A DNA stretch of 54,102 nucleotides from Lachnospiraceae bacterium (GTDB lineage: Bacteria; Bacillota; Clostridia; Lachnospirales; Lachnospiraceae), in assembly GCA_020860755.1 (NCBI GenBank), contig JAJBTQ010000029.1, positions 1-54,102 of the forward strand, read 5' to 3'. The notes under the pieces are model-generated. The model did no database searches. It had not been told where the DNA came from and saw only the letters and a program-made list of their open reading frames with translations. The position numbers and the translations under genes were made by a program. Positions 37,057-43,579 of the stretch are shown here, piece after piece. Each line of letters starts with the position of its first letter. The stretch's first letter is position 1.

Positions 37057-37730
37057 ACTTCAAATTTATATCCGACACCCCAGATCGTCTTGATATAGTC
37101 TCCTTTATCTCCGAGCTTGCTCCTCAGTTTTTTGACATGTGTGTCGATCGTCCTCGCATCCCCAAAATAGTCATAGTTCCAGACATGGTTTAAGATTTTC
37201 TCTCTTGAAAGGGCGATCCCCTCATTTTCCATAAAGTAGGTGAGAAGTTCGAACTCTTTATAGCTCATCTCCACCTCCTGCTTACCGTCGATCGTGACGG
37301 TGTGGGCGGATTTATCAAGCGTGATCCCTCCGGCTTCAAGGGTCTCATCCGCGTCATACTTTCCGCTCCTGCGCAGAAGTGCCTCCACACGGGCCACCAG
37401 GATCTTCGGAGAGAACGGCTTGGAGATATACTCATCCACACCAAGTTCAAAGCCCATCAGCTCATCACTCTCATCCCCCTTTGCCGTCAGCATGATGATC
37501 GGGATCTTGGACGTCTCCCGGATCTCCCGACAAACCTCCCATCCGTTCATCTTCGGCATCATCACATCCAGAATGATCAGCGCGATATTCTTCTCTTCGT
37601 AAAAAATGTCGAGTGCCTCCTCGCCGTCCGCGGCCTCCAGCACTTCAAAATCTTTCTTGACCAGAAAATCCCGTACCAGCTTGCGCATCCGGCTCTCGTC
37701 GTCCACGACCAGGATCTTTAATTTATCCAT
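37053..37730 (-). CDS. OmpR/PhoB-family response regulator
   Basis: 225 residues. Receiver: VVDDESRMRKLVRDFL, phosphoacceptor in ALIILDVMMPKMNGWEV, TAK, KPFSPKILVARV. Output winged helix: VEMSYKEFELLTYFM, LSREKILNHVWNYDYFGDAR, TIDTHVKKLRSKLG. GGAGGG precedes the ATG. First of the pair; downstream are hisH-hisF-ung-pgeF on the same strand with short gaps, so its promoter may also drive those. Confidence 0.93.
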   Translation of the reverse strand: MDKLKILVVDDESRMRKLVRDFLVKKDFEVLEAADGEEALDIFYEEKNIALIILDVMMPKMNGWEVCREIRETSKIPIIMLTAKGDESDELMGFELGVDEYISKPFSPKILVARVEALLRRSGKYDADETLEAGGITLDKSAHTVTIDGKQEVEMSYKEFELLTYFMENEGIALSREKILNHVWNYDYFGDARTIDTHVKKLRSKLGDKGDYIKTIWGVGYKFEV

Positions 37731-37829
37731 ATCGGTCCCTCCGATTTCTATAATTTATCACAAGCGTTTATTATTATCACATAAAAATATGTTGAAGATG
37801 TGAACAGAACCGGGCACCTGAAGTTCCTG

Positions 37830-39002
37830 TTACTTTTTCAGTACAGTCTCAGCAAATATCTTTAAGCGGAGCAGCATTTCTTTTAAGTCCTCCTCCGGCG
37901 CAGCGAAAGAAAAACGCACACAGACCGCATCTTCCTCCCCGTAAGCACTGCCCGGGATCCCTGCGATCTTTGCCGTCTCAAGCAGCTTTTCGCACAGGGT
38001 CTCGGCATCCATTCCGGTGTCAAAACGCGTCCACGCGTAAAAAGCTCCGTCGGGAGAGATGAGCTCCACGCCCGGGATACTGCGGATCCCTTCGACCAGA
38101 AGATCCCGTCTGTGCTCATAGGCAGCACGCATACGCTCTGTCTCCTCCGGACAGTCAAGCGCCACGCGGGCCCCCTCCTGCAAAAACACGCTCGTACAGC
38201 TCATGCAGTGCTGAAACAGCTTCCATACCATCTCGTACAGCTCTTTGCTGCAGGCAAGATAGCCGACTCTCCAGCCGGTCATGGCGCTGCATTTTGAAAA
38301 TCCGTTGACCACGATCACACGGTCAAAAAACTCCGGAAATGACGCCATGCTGACAGCCCTCTTCCCGTCGTAAATGATCTTCTCATAGATCTCGTCAGAG
38401 AGAAGGTGAACCGTCGGATGTACCCGCAAAAACGCACTGAGCTCTTCGATGTCAGACTCCGTTAAGATCCTTCCGGTCGGATTGTTCGGATAGTTTATGA
38501 TGAGCAGCTTTGTCCGGTCAGAGGCCGCAGCCTCCAACGCCCTCCGCGTGATGCGGTAATTTTCATCATAATTTAAATGAACCGCCACCGGCACGCCGCC
38601 GCTGGCCTCTACGATAGAAGGATAGGACACCCAGCCGGGCGCCAGCCAGATCACCTCATCCCCGGGGTTAACGAGAGCCCGAACGGCCAGATAGACCGCC
38701 ATCTTCCCACCCGGCGTCACCAGGATCTGATCTTTTGTATAGGGCGCGTCATTCTCTTTTGCGAGCTTTTTGGCGATGCGGATGCGGAGAGACTCGTTCC
38801 CCCTGCTGTCCGAATAGTGAGTGTTCCCGGCCGCAAGCTGTCGGGTCACCTCATCACAGATCGGCTTCGGGGTCGGAAAATCCGGTTCCCCGCCGGTCAG
38901 ATTGATGATCTCATCGTCCGTCTTCATCCGCTCTTTTGTCTTTGCGAGAAGCGTCACCGAGCGGGAAGGCTCCAGGGCGCTGATATTTTCATTGTAGTTC
39001 AT
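37830..39002 (-). CDS. PLP-dependent class I/II aminotransferase
   Basis: 390 residues, fold type I aspartate-aminotransferase-like: INLTGGEPDFPTP, VTPGGKMAVYLAVRAL, INYPNNPTGR, LSDEIYEKIIYDG, PLP lysine in VNGFSKCSAMTGWRVGY, and a final Arg in VRFSFA. It probably transaminates aspartate or aromatic/branched amino acids; substrate is not determined. Its start overlaps the end of the ECF S component by 14 bases, an unusual coupling. Confidence 0.88.
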   Translation of the reverse strand: MNYNENISALEPSRSVTLLAKTKERMKTDDEIINLTGGEPDFPTPKPICDEVTRQLAAGNTHYSDSRGNESLRIRIAKKLAKENDAPYTKDQILVTPGGKMAVYLAVRALVNPGDEVIWLAPGWVSYPSIVEASGGVPVAVHLNYDENYRITRRALEAAASDRTKLLIINYPNNPTGRILTESDIEELSAFLRVHPTVHLLSDEIYEKIIYDGKRAVSMASFPEFFDRVIVVNGFSKCSAMTGWRVGYLACSKELYEMVWKLFQHCMSCTSVFLQEGARVALDCPEETERMRAAYEHRRDLLVEGIRSIPGVELISPDGAFYAWTRFDTGMDAETLCEKLLETAKIAGIPGSAYGEEDAVCVRFSFAAPEEDLKEMLLRLKIFAETVLKK

Positions 39003-39543
39003 TTACATCCTCCTTCGACCACAGGTGAAGGCCCCGCCGCAGGCTTCCGACGATACCGGGGAGCAGCGCTCCGAAAGCAGCTGCCTTCACCGCACAGAGC
39101 GGGATGCGCACAGCCAGCATTCCGAAGACATAGATAACGGAAAAGTATCCGTAGATCCTGCTGTCCACATACAGCACACCGGTATTCATAAGCGATACCA
39201 GAATCTCCGCAGCGATCGTGATAAACAGGATCTGCTTCCTGTTTAGCTGAAACTCCCGCTGCAGTGCGTACCGGCCAACTACAAGCCCCATGACCACATA
39301 CGGCAGCATCCAGAGCACCGTCGTGGCGGTGATCCCGTATCTTAAAAACTGGCAGAGGAAAGTCCCCATCGCACCTACAGCCATTGCGTCTGCCGGTCCT
39401 AACAGCAGCGCCGCTACCAGGATAGGAAGGCTCTCAAGTGAGATCTTCACAAATCCCAGATCCGGGGAGAGATACCCCAGTACGGCACAGAGTGCCACCA
39501 TTACGGCATCCATGGCCATCCGGCTTGTTTTTCTGTTTCCCAT
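38989..39543 (-). CDS. ECF transporter S component (FolT-like fold)
   Basis: 184 residues from ATG 39543, about five or six membrane spans, with ALCAVLGYLSPDLGFVKISL, LPILVAALLLGPADAMAVGA and a conserved AxxxG-rich spans pattern typical of vitamin-binding S components. It would pair with a shared EcfA-EcfT module encoded elsewhere. The ligand (folate, other vitamin, or queuosine precursor) is not resolved, and no known vitamin riboswitch is seen in its about 60-base leader. GGGAGG lies just before the ATG; an ATG 14 codons upstream is less likely. Confidence 0.8.
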   Translation of the reverse strand: MGNRKTSRMAMDAVMVALCAVLGYLSPDLGFVKISLESLPILVAALLLGPADAMAVGAMGTFLCQFLRYGITATTVLWMLPYVVMGLVVGRYALQREFQLNRKQILFITIAAEILVSLMNTGVLYVDSRIYGYFSVIYVFGMLAVRIPLCAVKAAAFGALLPGIVGSLRRGLHLWSKEDVNELQ

Positions 39544-39603
39544 AAATCCTCCCACCATGACGACTGCCGCAAATAAGCGGATCACACTCTGTCTCAGTTA
39601 TTA

Positions 39604-39633
39604 AATATACTATACATCCGCCTCCAATGTCAA
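39604..39633 (-). promoter_or_regulatory. Promoter of the ECF S component operon
   Basis: Minus-strand TTGACA (39628-39633), 18-base spacer, TATATT (39604-39609). Confidence 0.65.
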
Positions 39634-39650
39634 AACTATCGGGCAGTATG

Positions 39651-39705
39651 AAAATACTTCAAAACCACAGTGTAAAAATACTATGTAAAGGCGGGCAAAA
39701 ATACT
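39651..39705. repeat. Three spaced AAAATACT repeats upstream of the tRNA promoter
   Basis: AAAATACT at 39651-39658, 39675-39682 and 39698-39705, i.e. 24 and 23 bases apart, ending 10 bases before the tRNA -35 box. The arrangement could act like an UP element; no factor is known. Confidence 0.4.
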
Positions 39706-39715
39706 CTGAAAACCC

Positions 39716-39745
39716 TTGACTTTTCTGAAAGCAAGGGAGTATACT
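39716..39745 (+). promoter_or_regulatory. tRNA-tmRNA promoter
   Basis: TTGACT (39716-39721), 18-base spacer, TATACT (39740-39745), 40 bases before tRNA-Val. A GCCCGG-AAAA-CCGGGC hairpin lies in the leader (39759-39774). Confidence 0.7.
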
Positions 39746-39784
39746 AATCTAGTCTACGGCCCGGAAAACCGGGCAAAAACTTAC

Positions 39785-39857
39785 GGGATCATAGCTCAGC
39801 TGGGAGAGCACTTGCCTTACAAGCAAGGGGTCACAGGTTCGAGCCCTGTTGGTCCCA
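39785..39857 (+). tRNA. tRNA-Val (anticodon TAC)
   Basis: 73-base cloverleaf: acceptor GGGATCA pairs with TGGTCCC, D-arm TAGCTCAGCTGGGAGAGCA, anticodon stem CTTGC/GCAAG around loop CTTACAA (TAC), and T-arm ACAGG-TTCGAGC-CCTGT. CCA is not encoded. Confidence 0.96.
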
Positions 39858-39862
39858 GTTTT

Positions 39863-39936
39863 GGCGAGGTGGCTCAACTGGCTAGAGCGTCCGGTTCATA
39901 CCCGGGAGGTTGAGAGTTCGAGTCTCTCCCTCGCTA
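39863..39936 (+). tRNA. tRNA-Met (anticodon CAT)
   Basis: 74-base cloverleaf: acceptor GGCGAGG pairs with CCTCGCT (first pair G-U), anticodon stem CCGGT-side around loop TTCATAC (CAT), and T-arm GAGAG-TTCGAGT-CTCTC. The G1-U72 end and sequence fit the elongator form; tRNA-Ile with modified CAT cannot be strictly excluded. Five bases after tRNA-Val. CCA is not encoded. Confidence 0.92.
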
Positions 39937-39962
39937 TGTGGGAAAAAAGCGTTCTCAATAGA

Positions 39963-39998
39963 TGAGCAGATGGGCATGCTGGCATGGCCATCTGTTCA
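39963..39998 (+). other. Strong hairpin between tRNA-Met and tmRNA
   Basis: Long stem from TGAGCAGATGG (39963-39973) to CCATCTGTTCA (39988-39998), with an inner GCATGC/GCATGG region, one mismatch and one wobble. A T-run (40009-40014) starts ten bases later, too far for a classical terminator. It may be a processing signal or partial terminator. Confidence 0.55.
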
Positions 39999-40031
39999 GA
40001 TATTATGGTTTTTTCCTATCAACTGAATAAT

Positions 40032-40383
40032 GGGGATGTACTGGTTTCGACGGGGTTTTTAAAGCTGGAGAAGCGGGCCGCATGGCATGCGTCAAATGCC
40101 GCCAATAAATATAAACGCTAAAGAAGATACTGGGTATACCAGATTAGCATTAGCTGCTTAATCGCAGCTTGTCCGGCCAAGGCACCTACACTTTGGGGCC
40201 CGGGCATCGATCATGTAGGAACCGGCACATACTAAGCTTTGCGTATGTGTACGTATTATGAAGCTACCAACGCCCTAAACCCGTTGCCGGGTGTTTGGCC
40301 GAGGGAATAAAAAAACGGCAACTACGCTCGTAGAAGGACAGTGGCTGGAATTTCGGACAGGGGTTCGATTCCCCTCATCTCCA
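40032..40383 (+). ncRNA. ssrA: Transfer-messenger RNA (tmRNA)
   Basis: About 352 bases. The tRNA-like ends pair GGGGATG (40032) with CATCTCC (40376-40382) and the T-arm GGGG-TTCGATT-CCCC is intact. The tag frame reads AKEDTGYTRLALAA then TAA, with the stop in the loop of a GCTGC/GCAGC hairpin as in other tmRNAs. Pseudoknot-forming blocks follow. It rescues stalled ribosomes with SmpB. The tag is longer than the usual 8-11 codons; the exact resume codon is inferred as GCT. Confidence 0.96.
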
Positions 40384-40384
40384 T

Positions 40385-40415
40385 TAAAAACCCTTGATTT
40401 TTCAAGGGTTTTTTA
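40385..40415. terminator. Bidirectional terminator after ssrA
   Basis: AAAACCCTTGA / TCAAGGGTTTT stem with a T-rich loop and six Ts on plus; the minus strand also has a U-run. It serves ssrA on plus and would also stop the small minus-strand ORF. Confidence 0.9.
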
Positions 40416-40430
40416 ATGTCTAGTTTTAGA

Positions 40431-40502
40431 TCATCCAAGCGGAATAATGTAATTATCCGCATTTACAGCGGATAGTTGCTTATCGCATTTCATATAAGCC
40501 AT
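40431..40502 (-). CDS. Possible 23-residue small protein
   Basis: ATG 40502 with AGGAGGAG upstream encodes MAYMKCDKQLSAVNADNY followed by IIPLG and TGA, ending just before the bidirectional terminator. The strong ribosome site and terminator argue for expression; short length, unclear promoter and lack of recognised homologue argue against. It lies next to tmRNA, a common integration site, so it may be a remnant. Confidence 0.3.
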   Translation of the reverse strand: MAYMKCDKQLSAVNADNYIIPLG

Positions 40503-40545
40503 ACAAAATCTCCTCCTGTTTAAGCCAATCTGCGATTCAATCTTA

Positions 40546-41052
40546 ATGCTAAAATTTATAAGTAGAAACAATAAAAATGTGGATTTGATCATGTCATACT
40601 TACTGCAGCCGATAGCATTTGTTTTTATTATATTTTTAGCATATTTTCTGAAACGGACTTATTTTATCATCAGTGTGTCGGGACTTGATGTCGGGAGCTT
40701 TGGGATCCCTGTGATCAGCGCATTCTACAGCGCTTTAGGGACCATTATCTTTCCCCTGTATGCGTGCGCGAAAGAAGTTGTGCGCCGTTACAAGCCGTAC
40801 CTTGACTCTCTCGGCCTGACCTATACAAAGTACATTACCATGATGGTCTTATGGGAGTATGGCCGGATGAGTGTAAAAGAGCTGGGCGAGCGCCTGCTAA
40901 CCGTTGCCCCCACCGAGCGAGGAATGCAGCTTCGTGACGATGCTGTGGAGGTTCCAAAAAAGCTCGGCGGATGTATCGACCTCTCCGGGGAAGAGATGAG
41001 CACCCTTTATCGATTGCTTTACAAGGTGTTGGGTAAGAATATAGAATTATAA
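40546..41052 (+). pseudogene. Fused remnant: permease start joined to MarR/OhrR-like regulator lacking its recognition helix
   Basis: Open frame of 168 codons without a good ribosome site. Residues about 1-68 contain two membrane spans (SYLLQPIAFVFIIFLAYFL; GSFGIPVISAFYSALG) resembling the conserved start of AEC-type permeases. From FPLYACAKEVVRRYKPYLD onward it reads like an OhrR/MarR regulator (LTYTKYITMMVLWEYG, SVKELGERL), but GERL jumps directly to TPTERG-like residues (VAPTERGMQLRDDAVEVP), so about 40 residues with the recognition helix and wing are missing. The C-terminal dimer helix is intact. Inferred product of deletions; not a working repressor. Confidence 0.6.
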
Positions 41053-41133
41053 AACACTGTCATGTATTCGAAATTTACACTTTTTAAGTCACTTTTTTCA
41101 TGTTTTTTACCGCATGCAGACCGTCCGGGGAAA

Positions 41134-41162
41134 TTGCGCAGCTATTGGGTGAGTGCTATAAT
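41134..41162 (+). promoter_or_regulatory. SDR gene promoter
   Basis: TTGCGC (41134-41139), 17-base spacer, perfect TATAAT (41157-41162), about 75 bases before the ATG. Confidence 0.7.
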
Positions 41163-41236
41163 AGACAATCAGGAAAATCGTGTAACGGAAATGAATATTG
41201 CCAATTTTATGCTTCAAAAGACAGGAGGAAGAAACA

Positions 41237-41992
41237 ATGTATGAATTAACCGGAAAAGTAGCATTGGTCACAGGTGCGGCAAACGGTCTCGGACAGGCCA
41301 TCGCGGCTACACTCGCAAAACAGGGTGCGATCGCAGTGCCAACGGACCGCCCGGGTGTATCTCTGGATGATACAGTTGCCATGATAAAGGCGGCAGGCGC
41401 ACAGGACGTCTATCCCCATGAACTTGATGTCACCGATCAGGATTCCATCGCTGCGGCAGTGGCTGATACGGTATCCAAATACGGACGCATCGACATCCTG
41501 GTGAGCAATGCCGGATTAAACAGGCCGATGCCCTTAGAGGAAGTGACCGAGGAAGTCTGGGATTCTGTCCTCAACGTCAACTTAAGAGGCGGCTTCTTTG
41601 TGGCAAAGGCAGTGGCAGCTGTGATGAAGGAGCAAAAGAGCGGACGCATCCTGTTCACCAGTTCTCAGGCAGGCCTGGTGGCAAGGGAGAACCAGCAGCC
41701 TTACTGCGCGAGCAAAGGCGGCATCAACGCGATGGTGCGCGGACTTGCCTTTGATCTGGCCCCGTTTGGGATCACGGTAAATGCGGTGGCGCCCTGCTTT
41801 GCCATGACAGAGCTTACGAGAACGCGCCTGGAGGATCCGGACTATCGTGATATGGTACTCGGAATGATTCCGATCGGCCGCTGCGTGGAGCCCGCTGAGG
41901 TCGGCGCCGCGTTCGCCTATCTGGCTTCCGACGAGGCATCCATGATCACCGGTCAGACCCTCGTAATCGACGGCGGCTGGACGATGTGGTAA
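41237..41992 (+). CDS. SDR-family NAD(P)-dependent oxidoreductase
   Basis: 251 residues, classical short-chain dehydrogenase: TGAANGLGQAIA cofactor motif, DVTDQDS, SNAGLN, catalytic Ser in FTSSQAG and Tyr-Lys in YCASKGG, and C-terminal GQTLVIDGGWTMW. The substrate is unknown; FabG- or gluconate-5-dehydrogenase-like by overall pattern. A perfect AGGAGG lies upstream. Monocistronic with its own promoter and terminator. Confidence 0.92.
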   Translation: MYELTGKVALVTGAANGLGQAIAATLAKQGAIAVPTDRPGVSLDDTVAMIKAAGAQDVYPHELDVTDQDSIAAAVADTVSKYGRIDILVSNAGLNRPMPLEEVTEEVWDSVLNVNLRGGFFVAKAVAAVMKEQKSGRILFTSSQAGLVARENQQPYCASKGGINAMVRGLAFDLAPFGITVNAVAPCFAMTELTRTRLEDPDYRDMVLGMIPIGRCVEPAEVGAAFAYLASDEASMITGQTLVIDGGWTMW

Positions 41993-42050
41993 AACAGAGG
42001 TCTCTATTCTATAATAATATGAATCAGAAATATTAATCAGAAATTTTGAT

Positions 42051-42079
42051 GAGCCGGTGCGCATGCACCGGCTCTTTTT
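42051..42079 (+). terminator. SDR gene terminator
   Basis: Perfect 10-base stem GAGCCGGTGC / GCACCGGCTC with four-base loop, then five Ts. Confidence 0.93.
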
Positions 42080-42213
42080 ATTCCGTATAAAGTTTGGGCT
42101 TTTTATCTCGGATTAACCGGGGCAAAAAACTGTTAATCTTCACAAAAAAAGATTAGGCTTGACTTTTAAAAAAATCTGCGTTAGCCTTAGAAAAACACAG
42201 AATTACTGCAACT

Positions 42214-42296
42214 TATACTGCGATCAGGCAGTGGATATCCATGTAGCCGGGCCGTCCCCATGCGGCAGCAGATTTCATCATCTGTCGGACAATATC
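42214..42296 (+). promoter_or_regulatory. NiCo (nickel/cobalt) riboswitch aptamer
   Basis: The segment matches the NiCo (czcD) motif as I remember it: CAGGCA (42225-42230), a P2 hairpin GTGGATATCCAT, then GTAGCCGGGC, a GCCG/CGGC P3, GCGGCA, a P4 hairpin CAGAT/ATCTG, and CGGACA. P1 would pair TATACTG (42214-42220) with CAATAT (42290-42295) with one mismatch. It stands directly before a CDF metal exporter, as known NiCo riboswitches do. Metal binding is established for the class, inferred here. Confidence 0.75.
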
Positions 42297-42327
42297 TTTT
42301 ATATTGTTCTACAGATTTTTTATTTTT
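42280..42327 (+). terminator. Riboswitch-controlled terminator
   Basis: Arms 42280-42295 and 42301-42316 pair at 15 of 16 positions around a five-base loop, followed by TTTTTATTTTT. The left arm consists of the 3' halves of aptamer stems P4 and P1, so aptamer folding and terminator folding exclude each other. Metal-bound aptamer would allow read-through into the exporter gene. Confidence 0.75.
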
Positions 42328-42350
42328 AGATACAAAAGGAGATGCACAAA

Positions 42351-43292
42351 GTGAACGAAAGTTTCGGGGAAATGTATGCTCAAAAGGGAAATAAAATATT
42401 TGACAGGGAATCGAAAACGGCACAGGCCATGAGAGTTTCCGCTCTGGCGATCGTGTTAAACCTCGCTCTGTCCGCAATGAAATTCGTGGTTGGAGCATTG
42501 GCCCATTCGAGCGCGATGATCTCAGATGCCGTGCACTCAGCAACGGATGTCTTCAGCACGTTTGCCGTTATGATCGGCATCCGCGTTTCAGGCAAAAGTT
42601 CGGACCGGGAACACCCTTACGGCCACGAGCGGTATGAATGTGTGGTCTCTGTCATTCTCGCGATCATCCTTGCCTTCGTCGGTATTATGATCGGAGTATC
42701 CGGCGTCCAAAAGATTCTCGCCGGCACAGATACGCTGGCCGTTCCGGGCAGTGCTGCCCTTGTCGCTGCCGTCATATCCATCGCGGTAAAAGAGTGGATG
42801 TTTCACTTTACGAGGCGGAAAGCAAAAAGTATTAACTCCACCGCATTAATGGCAGATGCGTGGCACCATCGCTCAGATGCGCTCTCTTCTATCGGCGCGT
42901 TTGTCGGAATCTTCGGTGCCAGACTCGGATTTAAGATCTTGGATCCGATCGCCAGCATCGTAATCTGTGTGTTTATCGTGAGAGCCGCCTGGAAGATCTT
43001 AAAGGACGCGACGGACAAGATGGTGGATCACTCGGCCTCCTCAGAGCTTACCGGGCAGATCACCCGTCTCATTGGCAGCCAAAGCGGCGTCGAGTACGTG
43101 GATGACATAAAGACACGTCTGTTCGCAGCAAAGCTCTATGTCGATGTTGAGATCGCCGCGGACGGAAACCTGTCACTGACAGAGGCTCATGGGATCGCTC
43201 AGCGGGTGGAGGACGCCGTGGAGTCCGGCTTGCCCGAAGTGAAGCACTGCATGGTACATGTAAATCCCTCTGTTCATGGGGAAGGCATCTAA
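42351..43292 (+). CDS. Cation diffusion facilitator (CDF) metal exporter
   Basis: 313 residues, six membrane spans. CDF motifs: SDAVHSATDVFST (HxxxD in span 2), HPYGHERYE after span 2, ADAWHHRSDALSS (HxxxD in span 5), and a cytoplasmic C-terminal domain (VDVEIAADGNLSLTEAH, VHVNPS). It exports divalent cations by proton exchange; with the upstream riboswitch nickel or cobalt is the likely substrate. GTG 42351 is chosen because AAGGAG lies nine bases before it; the ATG at 42342 abuts that site. Confidence 0.92.
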   Translation: MNESFGEMYAQKGNKIFDRESKTAQAMRVSALAIVLNLALSAMKFVVGALAHSSAMISDAVHSATDVFSTFAVMIGIRVSGKSSDREHPYGHERYECVVSVILAIILAFVGIMIGVSGVQKILAGTDTLAVPGSAALVAAVISIAVKEWMFHFTRRKAKSINSTALMADAWHHRSDALSSIGAFVGIFGARLGFKILDPIASIVICVFIVRAAWKILKDATDKMVDHSASSELTGQITRLIGSQSGVEYVDDIKTRLFAAKLYVDVEIAADGNLSLTEAHGIAQRVEDAVESGLPEVKHCMVHVNPSVHGEGI

Positions 43293-43326
43293 GGTCCTCT
43301 GCCATATAAACCAAAGCCAAATACTA

Positions 43327-43356
43327 AGACCGGATTTTTACGATCCGGTCTTTTTT
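43327..43356 (+). terminator. CDF gene terminator
   Basis: Stem AAGACCGGAT / ATCCGGTCTT followed by six Ts. Confidence 0.93.
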
Positions 43357-43361
43357 CTTTC

Positions 43362-43391
43362 TTGACAATACCACTCCCCTCCCGTTATAAT
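43362..43391 (+). promoter_or_regulatory. Promoter of the surface-protein leader
   Basis: Perfect TTGACA (43362-43367) and TATAAT (43386-43391), 18-base spacer, immediately after the CDF terminator. Confidence 0.85.
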
Positions 43392-43427
43392 GACATCGAG
43401 ATTTGGGCGGAACGCCTTTTTGAGAGA

Positions 43428-43477
43428 GACATTGATGTGATCGTTTTTAACCGTCGCACATCAATGTCATTTTTTTG
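43428..43477 (+). terminator. Early terminator in the surface-protein leader
   Basis: Perfect 12-base stem GACATTGATGTG (43428-43439) / CACATCAATGTC (43457-43468), 17-base loop, then a run of T (43470-43476). It lies only about 30 bases after the likely transcription start, so unless it is by-passed the transcript is about 80 bases long. Confidence 0.85.
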
Positions 43478-43544
43478 TCTTTTTTTCTATATTTCATTCC
43501 GTTCGGAATGACAACACCACTACCAGTTTAAAATTTCAAAAGAA

Positions 43545-43579
43545 AGGAGAGGCTTACAAAAGCCGTAAGTAATTTTATG
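43545..43579 (+). promoter_or_regulatory. Shine-Dalgarno and start separated by a hairpin
   Basis: AGGAGAGG (43545-43552) is 24 bases before the ATG at 43577, too far for normal use. Between them CTTAC (43553-43557) and GTAAG (43565-43569) form a stem; when folded the remaining spacer is TAATTTT, seven bases, i.e. normal. No other in-frame start codon lies closer. An alternative stem GGCTT/AAGCC would cover the site. Confidence 0.55.

Noticed and set aside
37731-37829. Terminator between the aminotransferase and the response regulator
   Set aside because: A bulged AACAG-GAAC / GTTCTGTT stem exists but has no T-run, so it is not called.
39543-39633. Folate or other vitamin riboswitch before the ECF S component
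   Set aside because: The leader is only about 60 bases with one small CCGC/GCGG stem and no recognisable aptamer.
40384-41130. Integrated mobile element at the 3' end of ssrA
   Set aside because: No integrase, and no second copy of the tmRNA 3' end (TTCGATTCCCCTC) was found in the window; only remnants are present.
42051-42079. Read as part of the riboswitch leader
   Set aside because: It is a plain perfect terminator directly after the SDR gene, more than 130 bases before the aptamer.
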